Of a stretch of 64,000 nt of DNA, positions 44,327 to 53,761 are shown in pieces. Source of the DNA: Cycas panzhihuaensis (lineage: Eukaryota > Cycadophyta); the NCBI GenBank assembly GCA_023213395.1, contig CM041465.1, positions 22,940,001-23,004,000 on the forward strand, given 5' to 3'. The notes beneath the pieces are model-generated. The model was not told the DNA's origin. It saw only the letters and a program-made list of their open reading frames with translations, and ran no database searches. The position numbers were made by a program, and so were the translations under genes. Within the stretch, counting starts at the first letter, position 1; every line of letters starts with the position of its first letter.

Positions 44327-46904
44327 TGGACGCGCGTCTACGGGATAACTACCTAACTAGTAGGTGCGAAGAGAGTGGGTGGTGAAATAATTGAAGGTGG
44401 GACCTAAGAGGAGAGTAACTATCATACAGAGTGCCCCATGCGCCGGAGCACAAGTTCGGGGTCTGCACTAGAATATGGCTACTATCAGGTGGTCCTTCAC
44501 CACTTCGAACAAGGGGTGAAGATGCGTAGGGCAAACCTGGGTTGACCTAGGGGCAGGACCCTCCCACCCTTGGGTGGCCAGAAGGGGGAAGAGAAGATCC
44601 AAAGGGAACAAGTCAAGAGGGTGCCTAAGTAAACTAACCGGGTACACAAGTGACGCGGGGGGTGAGAGACTTGTGTGGCTAAGGGGAGAAGAGGAAAGGT
44701 AGAGAAGGGGAGTTCCTACAAACTTTCCTATAGATGGTAAATATATGTGTAACAAAATAAATGAAATGCAACCCGATACAAAACCAAATTTCCTTTTTAT
44801 TCTTCAATGTGTTAATTACTAAAGGAGAAATCAAAAGGAAAAAGGGGGGAGCAAAGTGGAGCAAGACATGCACCTGGGCCAAGGATGTGCGTGACGGAAG
44901 CCTTCTCGAGGAGTACCAAACCACTCCACACAGCGCGTTAGATGCAAGATGTCGTGGCAGGTGGAAAAGGGGGCTTCCTTACCTTCCCCAGAAAATCAAA
45001 TGCGATGCCAAAGAAAAAAGGAAGCACCAACTAATAGATGAAACAACATGAAAATATAACGTATACAAAGGTACTTACCGGCAACGGGACTAACGGGCGA
45101 TATCCTACACACCCCTGAATACCTGCAAGCAATGGCGGTCTCTCCCTTCCCGGAAGAAGAACACTAACATGCAATACCAGATTCTAACAATATATGCCTA
45201 AGTAGTATAAATGTAAATCTAAATATACATGCGTTAGTGCCAATCCAACAATGAAAGTACCCAAAAGAGAGTGACCAAGGCGAAAGTAAATGATCGGTAA
45301 GCCTCGGAGTGGCCTACCTCCTGCAAATGATGCCCTAACCTCCCCTCAAGAGCCACGAGGCAGCGAGGACAAGGCCAAGAGCAAGGGCTGGAAAATGGCA
45401 GCAAAGGGGCAAAGAGAGGCCCAAGAAAACCCACGGCGGACCGGGTTGCTATGAGGAGCAAGCCGGGCGGCCGGAAAAAGAATGGGGCGAAAACTAGCGG
45501 TTGGGACTTATGAGTGTTGCCCAAACCTGAATAAAAGGCCCTAAATTAGTGTTGCAACTTGTGACAGCACTGGTTTGGGCGGCCAAAAGAAGGCCTACAA
45601 ACCCTTGTTTGCAAGCCAAGGGCAGCACGGGGCGAGAGGGAGGCTTTAGAGGGCCTAGAGCCGCTTAGGGAGTGTGGAAGGTGGTACGGAATCCACCCAG
45701 CTCCTCTCCAAAACCTATGCCACACCTCAATGCCGCTGCCTTGAGCAGCAAATGCAGGCAAGAAGCACAAAAAGAGTGGTAGAACAGCCCACAAAAGGAA
45801 GGAAAACTAACTTACAAGAACAAGCAAGGAGTAAGCAAAGCTGAGCATAAATATCACAAGAAAAACCAATGTAAAACAAGGAATACCTTAGTGCGGGGGC
45901 AAGAGACTTGCCTCAGCCAAGGAGCAGCGAGGAGGGGCTGAGAAATCCGCCCAGATCTGAAGCACAGTAGGTTTGAGACCTTGCTAAGGAGATGTGAGGG
46001 GAAACGCCTGCACTTAGGGCACTTATGGACTGCCTTGGCAAAGATCAACTGGAAACCACTCCAAAGGGGCCCTCTCCAAGGTGTTTGAGGGGCTAGGAGA
46101 ATGTCTCAACCACACCAAAGGAGAGTCAAGGCAGAGGAGGGACGCAGTCCGATGCGACATCGTAATGCAGAGAAGAGCAGAGCAGGATGATGTTTCCTTA
46201 TAGAGCAATTCCAAAAGTGAGCAAAAAAGACCCCCAAAAATGAGTCAAAAATGGCTTAAGTACTCAAACAAAACCCTAAAGCGAGCTATTAGGGCGCGAC
46301 TGTGAGAGAATTAAGGCACAAGCCATGTGGCAGTGTCGTAATAAATGCGAAATTACCACGGCAGATTTTAAAAAATAATCTGAGACAGTCGTACCACTGT
46401 AAATTCCATGATCTGGATATTCGTGATCAAGAAAATTCTGACGGTTCGCACCTAGAGCCAAAAGTGGGCCCGGCCAGCCAGTCTAGGCTAGGGGCAGATG
46501 ACCGAAAGGGCTAATAAGAGACTAGAACACCTACCCGGAGGTACACAAGCCAACAAACGGGTCTAAGGAGCAAAAATAGGGCTCAACTAGGGTGGCAAGT
46601 TGACCAAACGATGATGAGTCATCACACGGGTGGAGGTGGCGCAAACCTAGTGGATCCTAGAGCGAGGAGGGCAGATGCGGGAAGTGAAGTGGCCACCAGG
46701 GTGCCACACTCGCTGGGAGTGTGCCCCTGCTATAGTCATCTTAGGCTAGAATAAGTGTGGACGATGCCAACGTCGCCCACGAAGCCACACACATGCAGAC
46801 ATACAAGCAAACACTCATTAAATGAAAGCGATGATAATGCGAGAAACATACCTGCACTTACCTGAGTCGATGATTCCATATCCATTCCCAGAAGCTAGGA
46901 AACA
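44327..46904 (-). repeat. 3' LTR of T4 (2578 bp)
   Basis: Starts TGGACGCGCGTCTACGGG and ends GCTAGGAAACA. Near-identical with 53762-56321 except for clustered differences at 46140-46170 and 46380-46460. The GGTAAACTTC array of other copies is eroded here (46370-46445). Same-strand open frames of up to 96 codons recur in both LTR copies only because the copies are young, and they lack family support. Confidence 0.9.
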
Positions 46905-46924
46905 CTGCCCCCTTGGCAGCAGAG
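46905..46924 (-). promoter_or_regulatory. Polypurine tract of T4
   Basis: On the minus strand, CTCTGCTGCCAAGGGGGCAG directly before the LTR start TGTTTCC. Identical to T1 over the AAGGGGGCAG core. Confidence 0.8.
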
Positions 46925-47316
46925 CCTCGCCGCTCGGAAGGCTGGTACGATGGTGAATGCTGGCAACACAACTGTCAGTAGCACATGTGTATATAGATAT
47001 ATCAATCAAAGATCATAACAGTAGGCAAGGGTGCCAGCGAGTGTCGTGGCGGAACACGTGAATAGGAAAGTGGCGGTGGAGACAACATAGGGGCTGCCTA
47101 TAAGCCACCTGGGAACTGACTGGGAGAAATGAGAAAGGTGAGGGGGCTGCCCCCACCAAAAAAGATGCGGAAGAGCATGCGTAATCAAGTGAAAGAACGA
47201 AGAGTGGGTACCATAGTTTTACCTCATTAGTAACCAGGTTTCAGAGGTGCGAACGGATTGCAAAGCAAAAGTGACAGACGACTTAGGGCTTGGGCGACAG
47301 GAAGGCCAGGCAAGCC

Positions 47317-47734
47317 TCAGGGATGGTCAGCAAGGAGGGAAAGGCAGCGCTCAAGGATGAGGCGAATGAGACTATCTGCCTCAGCGTTGAGAGCCTAAGG
47401 GATATGCTGGATATCGATAGAAGAGAAGCGAGCCAGGAGGGATCTGGTGGCGGAGGCGAGGGTCCTCAAGTAAGGGCATCGCACCTGGTAAACCTGAGTG
47501 AGATGAGACACCACAACTTGAGAGTCACAAAGCAAGACAATGGATCTGTGATGGAAATGGAGGGCATCAGTAAGGACTTCAATAACAGCTGTATACTCAG
47601 CTTCGTTGTTAGTAACCTCTGAGAGGAAGATCCCAGAGTGGAGGAGATCATGTCTAGAAGGGCTGTGGAGGATCCACGCAATGTTGAAGGTCGGGATTAC
47701 CCAGCCTTCCGTCGGTAAAGATGTAGATGGACAT
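47317..47734 (-). pseudogene. Second RNase H of T4, near-intact
   Basis: ATG 47734 opens MSIYIFTDGR. A frameshift follows within the first 25 codons. Then AWILHSPSRHDLLHSGIFLS, NNEAEYTAVIEVLTDALHFH, LLCDSQVVVSHLTQVYQVR and, after a TAG, ALNAEADSLIRL follow. All four catalytic carboxylates (FTDG, NNEAEY, CDSQ, EADS) are present. The stop is the conserved TGA at 47319-47317. It is about 139 codons long, the usual size of a stand-alone RNase H domain. It is located between the antisense promoter and the 3' LTR. Confidence 0.8.
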
Positions 47735-48253
47735 AGGTGACACAAAATCCAAGCAGTCAATGGATGGTGAAAGCAACACTAAAAAAAAGAAAGCAAAAGA
47801 TGGCCATGAAGGGTAGGAGGACCTAGCGATGAGGTTACCCAGGGCGAGAGCAGGTAATTCGATCACTGGCAGAGAGTGGTCGGGAGGAAAAGCCTCCCGG
47901 GGCACCAAAAGATCACTTTATGAAGCGAAACATGCCCCCAGGTGGGGGAGGCATTCCTTTTGGGGACCCCAAGAGCGAGAAAGGGCCGCATAAATGAGTC
48001 CAGCGGCTTATAAGCAGGCCAAATGAGTATAAACTCGGGCAGGCACGGGAGTAGCGCGTAAAATGATGCAGAAGGGCCCTGGCAAAAGTGCGATAATGAG
48101 GCGCCATAAATGCCCTGACGAGGGAGGGCAAAAAGGGCATCAATAAAGCACAATCGGCGATAGGGCCAGAAGGCAAAGGCAAACCGGACAAGGAGACGGC
48201 CCCAACGACTGTCGCAAGACCAAAAACGGAGGAAGTGCCCGTTGGGGCCCCCG
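47735..48253. promoter_or_regulatory. Divergent intergenic region of T4
   Basis: Between the RNase H ATG and the antisense TATA. On the minus strand just upstream of the RNase H ATG is a pyrimidine tract ending TTTCTTTTTTTTAG, which could act as a splice acceptor for the sense RNA. Conserved blocks with T5 include AGGCAAAGG...GAGA upstream of the TATA. Confidence 0.45.
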
Positions 48254-48266
48254 CCTATATAAGGAA
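48254..48266 (+). promoter_or_regulatory. Antisense core promoter of T4
   Basis: GGGGCCCCCGCCTATATAAG leads to an ATG at 48279, 13 bp beyond this block. It is the least decayed copy of the core shared by T1, T3 and T5. Confidence 0.7.
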
Positions 48267-48278
48267 ATCAACGGGAAA

Positions 48279-48602
48279 ATGGATTCATTTTCACCGGCTC
48301 TCGTACGAAACCAGAGCCATTCCCTTACGCAGCGGAGTGCCACCCAACTTCGGAGGCATGCAGAGGGAGATCAGGATCATATCCAGGCCAGATACGATCA
48401 GCTAGTCGCGCAGATGGTATCGAGGTCGAGCCGGAGCAGGACACGTACCCACACAGCGACGACGACCCCGAGACGGCCGTGGGATGAGGAGAGCGAGGTA
48501 GGCAACTCGCGGAGGCCCAGGAGGAGCCTCGGAGGCATGTGGTCCCCAGGAGAGGGATCACAGACCGAGAGGCAGTACCCAGGAGCAGGGCAACAGCAGT
48601 AG
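48279..48602 (+). CDS. 107-codon antisense ORF of T4: truncated form of the PMD gene
   Basis: An uninterrupted ORF on the strand opposite to T4, 12-16 bp after a TATA box. Its first part corresponds to exon 1 of the T1/T3 antisense gene but in a shifted frame (the usual exon 1 ATG is ACC here). From DQDHIQARYDQLVAQM on, it is in the conserved coiled-coil frame of exon 3, followed by an Arg/Ser/Thr-rich basic tail (SRSSRSRTRTHTATTTPRRP) and the family stop. Exon 1, both introns and the PMD are collapsed by a deletion at about 48365-48375, at a short GAGGGAGA repeat. Whether it is expressed is unknown. It may be a chance relic of a once-larger gene. Confidence 0.45.
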   Translation: MDSFSPALVRNQSHSLTQRSATQLRRHAEGDQDHIQARYDQLVAQMVSRSSRSRTRTHTATTTPRRPWDEESEVGNSRRPRRSLGGMWSPGEGSQTERQYPGAGQQQ

Positions 48603-49286
48603 GATATGTACATATGGTTTTGATAGGGGAAAGCACGGGCCTCCAGGGGTTCATATATAGGACCATATGATTGTACCCCCCTGCAAGGACACCGGCTTCC
48701 CAGGATATATGATGTGACATGATTTTTTGGATGTGTATATATATACATGGGGTGATTGGAACCCCATTCGAATATGAGATATTGTGCATGATGTATCATG
48801 TGGATGACATGTATGGTTATTTTGTGTATCGTGAATGTCATGTTGTGGATGTTTTATGTTATGGATATTTTATGTTATAAATATTTTATTATATGGACAC
48901 ATGTTTCCTTCCATGTATGGCCACACATCTAACAGGAGCACATACACACGTCGTGAGTGGGACGACAGGGAGGTGTGAGGTTAGAGGGCAGAATGGCATA
49001 CATGTCTACGGAAGAGCATAGCGGGATATGCGAAGGAAACGACGGACAGGAAAGAGGAGCGACGATGCCCCCAAGCATCTTCCTGATTGGGGAATGCCCA
49101 AGCAAGACGATAAGGGTTCCCGTGAGGATACGGGAACGCGGGTTCCGTGGAAGGAACCGGGAAGACGAAGCAGGATCCATCTTAAATTGCCATTCTACCC
49201 GTGGTTGGGAAGAATGGGGACAACCTAAGATGGTAGTTTAGGCTCATTTCGGAGCAGGGCGAAGGAATCGTCGAGAGGTCACGCGT
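48603..49286 (-). other. T4 post-integrase untranslated region
   Basis: Corresponds to T2 15071-15775 and T3 39106-39839. AT-rich with TTATG/TGTATG runs at 48720-48900, then GC-richer to 49286. Open frames here (for example 48957-49241 plus) are not conserved in T2 or T3. Confidence 0.6.
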
Positions 49287-49620
49287 AAAACTTCTTAAGG
49301 AACTTTCCATTAACAGCTTTCTCAAATTCAAGCCCTTCCAGGGTGGCTATCCTATAGGCACCATTATCGAGAGATTCGATAATGACAAAAGGATCGACCC
49401 ATCAGGGTTTGAATTTGGTCAAACAGTCAATGGAAGTAATAAGCCCAGCATCCAGAAGCTTCTCAACCTCCATTTTGACGGTGGCAGAGAGCTTCGGGTG
49501 AAGGGGATGCTTCATGCGCCTAGCGCCAGGAAAGGTGGTGAGGTTATGAGTGACAATCGAGGGGTCAATTCCCTTCATGTCAACATAATCCCATGTGAAA
49601 ACGTCTCAGAACTCCTAGAA
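49287..49620 (-). pseudogene. pol: T4 RT start fused to integrase C-terminus (deletion junction)
   Basis: Reading leftwards, the RT entry block DMKGIDPSIVTHNLTTFPGA...KMEVEKLLDAGLITSID ends at about 49431. The next codons, CLTKFKP.WVDPFVIIESLDNGAYRIATLEG, are the integrase C-terminal domain (T3 equivalent about 38930-39050). So about 2.3 kb covering RT palm, RNase H and the integrase core is missing. Confidence 0.85.
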
Positions 49621-50438
49621 CAGAAGGGAGTACTCCCTTATCTCATCAGGGGAACATTCCAACCCAACCTTAATGATCTTGCCCAGGGCCAAGACTGTGA
49701 CTTGTGTTGCCCCCATGCACATGGCATTGCCCTCCTCGAAGTGGAGAGGGGCAAGATCAACGGGAGGAGGAGGAATAGGAGACGGGATCGGATCAACAAG
49801 CGTGGATCTGATCGCGAGGACCTTCTGATGACCAAGCCGGTGGTGATCAGAAGGCAAGTTGGGCGCAAGGCCCGCTAGATGCTCAAGCAGGGCTTCATCA
49901 TCCTCGAAATAATCCACCCCATGGATGATCTTACTTCGAGTAGAAGAAGCACTGGAGGGAGTAAGAGCAACGGGATCGTGATGGTCATCGGGTTGCTCAA
50001 CTTCCTCGCGGGAATCCGAAGGAAAACCAAGAAGAGGCTCCTCGGAAGGAGCGAAAGGCAATTCTTCAAAGCCATTACCTACGGGGGGTAATGAAAAAGA
50101 AGAACTAGCGATCGGCAGGTCAACACGGGTGATGACATGTGACACGCACGAGGGGCTAGCCTCACCAAGGAGAGGGGTTCTAGACGGGGATCTAAAACAA
50201 GGCGGCCCCATCTTGCGCGGAGGAAAGAGACGGGGTGAAGACAATCCTCATCTTCGTCGAGTGACTCATCGTCACTAAACGAAGCAAGGTACCCGTAACT
50301 CCCAACGCCAATAAGGGCAAACCGCATGAGACTAGGAGGAGAAGATACGGGATCTTCTTCGGATGGGTTAGGTATACCAATAGAGCAAGCCGAGGCATGG
50401 GTAGATAAACGTTGGTTTGCCAAACCGGTGGAACGGGT
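49615..50438 (-). pseudogene. T4 protease-RT linker
   Basis: A 209-codon open stretch (49615-50244) plus 50079-50423 in another frame. Acidic/Pro-rich with KIIHGVDYFEDDEALLEHL, RLGHQKVLAIRSTLVDPIPS, FEEGNAMCMGATQ, and the upstream YLASFSDDESLDEDED block. It is conserved in order in T0 and T3 and so belongs to the polyprotein. Its function is unknown. Confidence 0.7.
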
Positions 50439-51250
50439 TTATTTGGTAAATGGGCGTTCACGGGGAATCACTCTCATTCGTCCATCATGGACAAATTTAA
50501 GTTGTCCCCAAAGGGTCAAGTACATGGCTCCCATTTGATCGATCCATGGACGACCTAGGAGGAGGTTGTAATCCACGTCAATGTCGAGGACTACAACGTC
50601 GGCAAGAACGGTCTTGCCCTCAAGGGTAAGCAGAATCATGACAGATCCCAAAGAGGTCTTCTCGCTACTGTCATAGCCTTGGCATCGCCGGGGAACGGGT
50701 TCCAAGGCGGAGATACCAAGCTCTTGTATGACACACAAGGGCATGGCATTGACAGAAGAACCGTTGTCGAAAATAGTCCTTCGAAGGGTACAATCGGGTG
50801 TATCGATGGTGATGGTGAATGGGAAGTTCCACTGACATTCCCTTTCACCGGCGGGAGGAAGATCCTTAGGATCAAATGAGATAACGGGTCCACTACCTTG
50901 GGCAACGCCCAAAGCGTGAACAGGCGCATCACTTAACCCTAAAGCTTCCAGGAGGAGGGCCCACAGCTCGGGACAACTCCTTAGAACGTCCATCAAGGAC
51001 ATTCCTGTGGCGACCGTATGAAGCTCGTCCATGATGGAGAAGGGTTTACCCTTCCCGGTAGGCTGGGTAAGTGCCCTTCAGAAATCGTAACGACCCGGGC
51101 GTACAGGAATAGCCTTGGGAAAGAGAGGGACTTCCGGAGGAAGGGTCTCCGGAAGAGGGTCGGAAGGAGCGGAAGAACAAGAAGCTCCCGCCGCTTCCTT
51201 GGCAGCTTGAGATCGCGTAAGGGCAAAAGTGGGAGTTGCTTCAAGTAACT
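50439..51250 (-). pseudogene. T4 protease, open over 197 codons
   Basis: The stretch 50439-51032 is open, with MDELHTVATGMSLMDVLRSC, then TIFDNGSSVNAM (active site DNG), VLDIDVDYNLLLGRPWIDQM and WGQLKFVHDGRMRV. Upstream, to 51250, is the TRSQAAKEAA...PVRPGRYDF block with one TGA in place of CGA. The DNG active site and length match Tat-type proteases. It is the best preserved protease in the window. Confidence 0.8.
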
Positions 51251-53586
51251 AGATCACCTTCTTCCCCCTGTTCCGGGGTCGTGAAGGTGACGGGGTGCGA
51301 CGGCTAGGAGAACGAGAGGAGGAAGACGAGTTCTGGGCACCCTTCCCTTTGTCGCGGGAAGGACGGGGATCAGGCGATCTTCCTTGGTTTCGGTTGTTCT
51401 TGGTTTGGGTGTTGTGATCGTATTCCCCATGTTTAGGGAACGGATCCTTGTGAACTGGTTGATCCAAATTAGGCCTTAAGGCCCGTTTGGGGAAAGAATC
51501 ACGTCGAGGGGCATCCTTTGGATGCTAGGCCCTACAACGTGAATCGTCGTGGAAGTAATCACCATGAATGGAGCACCACTTCTTCTCAAGCGAAGGGTCA
51601 GACCTTCTCGCTTGAGAGGACTAGGCATTTCCATTTTTAGGAAGAGGAGCTTGGGTAGTCTGTTGGACTTGTTTGTTGGATGTAGGGGATGAAGGAGCTT
51701 GAAGCTTGAGTTCCTTCATCGTACACTCGAACGAGCGTATAGCTGATGTGAGAGGGTCTAAAGTCTTCTCGGTAGGATGAGAGGAAGACCGAGCAGGTTG
51801 TGAAGGTTTGGTATCCTTGGTAGGGGGTGGTGCCTCACGGCATTGCGAGGGCTTAAGAGGTTTCTTGAGACCAGCTTGGATCTCAATGGCCTCCAACGCC
51901 AAACACTTGGCGATCACAGAGTCACATGTGGTCGCCCCCATCTTGAGGACTTCTAAATGGACTTCGGGATGAAGTGCATTGATGAAAAGGTCTCGCTTCA
52001 GCTCCTTGGGCAATGTTGCCTTAGTGGAGTGAAGTAAGTCGTGGAATCGCCGCACAAAGTCATGATTCATCTCATCGTGACCTTGTTTGAGCAAAAGAAG
52101 TGACTTCATTCCGCTCTCGAATGGACGAGCTACATCAAAATAGTTGATGAACTCGTCCACCAATTGCTGGAATGAATGGATGGAATGGGCAGGGAGACGG
52201 TAGAACCACTTGAGGGCGTCGCCCTGCAAGGATCACGGGAATAATTTCATTAAAATGTGGTCGTAAGCCCAGTAATCAATACATGCCATAGAAAAACTAC
52301 GCACATGCTCCACCGGGTCTTGCGACGAAGTCCCATCGAATCTAGGAACTTCAGGGGGATGAGGCGGCAAGTTGGTTCGTAATGCCTCAACGGAAAGAGG
52401 AGTTGACCTAAAGTCCATAAAGGGGCGTGCCCTTGCCTAGACCGTAGGATCAATGAATGTCAAAGTAGGTAACACACAACGAGCGGATGGGAGTGGAACA
52501 CCCATCCCTCCTTGAGGAAACGCCCCTTGTTGAAAAGGGGCGTAGGGGTAGGTACCTTGGAAGGGAGTCGGGTTCCCTTGCGAAGGCACAATGGATGGAA
52601 TTGCATTGGATGATGGGCAAGAAGGATGTGGAACCGGGTTTTGCCCATATGGGCCACCCGTAGGTGGAGCGACCCCATATGGGTGTAGTGGATCCACCCC
52701 ATAAACCAGAAGACGGCTTCCCCTACCCTGTCCCCAAGGTTGAGAAGTATACCCTGGGGGAACATAGAAGGAAGCACCAACATGTTGAGTTTGAGGATGT
52801 GTGGGAGCAAATCCCACATGGCTAGTGGTTGGAATGCTAGTAGGACCAACGGGCCTACTAGGAGCAGCATGTGCCACATTAGGGGATGGCACATTGGTTT
52901 GATTAGAAGCGGGTATGCGAACCTTCAATTGAAGGAAAGACACACCACGGGGAGATTTTGAAACACTAGGACCTCGATGAGAAACGGAAGGTGCAACACG
53001 TGCCCCCACCGCGGGAATAGAAAAGAAGCGGGACACGTGCGTAGGCACAAAAGGATTCGTTGTCAAAGGAAGGGTAGATGAGGATGAGGCATGCGGGGGA
53101 GGAGCGGAAGAGGAAGAGGCTCTTCCACGAAGGGCGTCCTCAAGCCATCCAGGGCGCGGTTGCAAGCATGCCGCGCAGGCGACACTCATTGAGAGCTTCA
53201 ACTACGTCAACAGGAGGAGTCCCTACATACTCGTAAGAGGTAATTGGAATCTCGAACAAAGTAGGTTCCTCGGAATGTTCCCCATAAGAGTCACCAACTT
53301 CATGGAAAGTCTCAAGAGGAGCAGATCCTTCTACGGCCTGGGTAGAGGGATGGAAATCAAGTGAGAGATGTTGGTCATTTGGGTAATAAAGGGGTTCGTC
53401 ACCCTCTTGGGTGGACCCGGGAATAGCAGAAGGAAAAGCATGGGTTTCTAAGGTTGAAGTGTGGTAGGTCCAATCGGAAGAGTATCCCTCCATAGTCAGA
53501 TCAGAATCTGACAAAGGAAGAGGGTGATACTCAGGGTCTTCTAACAATGGAGGTAGACCGCGCAAACGACAAGAAAAATGTCGCAT
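51251..53586 (-). pseudogene. gag: T4 gag, near-complete
   Basis: ATG 53586 opens MRHFSCRLRGLPPLLEDPEY, 156 nt after the PBS. A Ser/Pro/Gly/Tyr-rich N-terminal half (53201-52437) is followed by the capsid-like core EVPRFDGTSSQDPVEHVRSF, YWAYDHILMKLFP, WFYRLPAHSIHSFQQLVDEF and LLHSTKATLPKELKRDLF (to 51621). The CHHC knuckle CSIHGDYFHDDSRC lies at about 51535-51580, and an Arg/Ser/Pro-rich basic tail ends near 51251. There is one frameshift near 53160. In-frame stops are at about 52437 (TAG for CAG), about 52245 (TGA) and near 51620 and 51525. Confidence 0.85.
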
Positions 53587-53742
53587 GCAAGATCAACCAA
53601 CAATGTCAGGGAAAGAGAGGGAACGGTAAAACACACACGTTGGGGGCTGCCCAACGTAGCGATCGAAATAGGTATGAGAAGGACCACAAAAAGGTAGCCA
53701 AACCAACGGAAGAGAGCGGAAACTAGCTCCCTTCTTGGCAAG

Positions 53743-53760
53743 TCCCAAAGATGGTCGCCA
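53743..53760 (-). promoter_or_regulatory. Primer-binding site of T4
   Basis: TGGCGACCATCTTTGGGA on the minus strand, directly at the LTR end. It shares TGGYGACCRT with T2 and T3 and differs in the second half. Confidence 0.7.
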
Positions 53761-53761
53761 A

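Noticed and set aside
44468-45051. Long open frames in the T4 LTR (95-96 codons, both strands), repeated at 53790-54484
   Set aside because: They recur only because the two LTR copies are young duplicates. The older LTRs of the family do not keep these frames and no motif is recognisable.
48957-49241. 94-codon plus-strand frame after the T4 antisense ORF
   Set aside because: It falls in the untranslated region. The matching T2 and T3 segments show no such frame, and there is no promoter evidence.
49498-49878. 126-codon plus-strand frame, rich in Arg/Gly
   Set aside because: It is the mirror of the protease-RT linker and RT entry of T4. The minus-strand frame has conserved blocks and this one does not.
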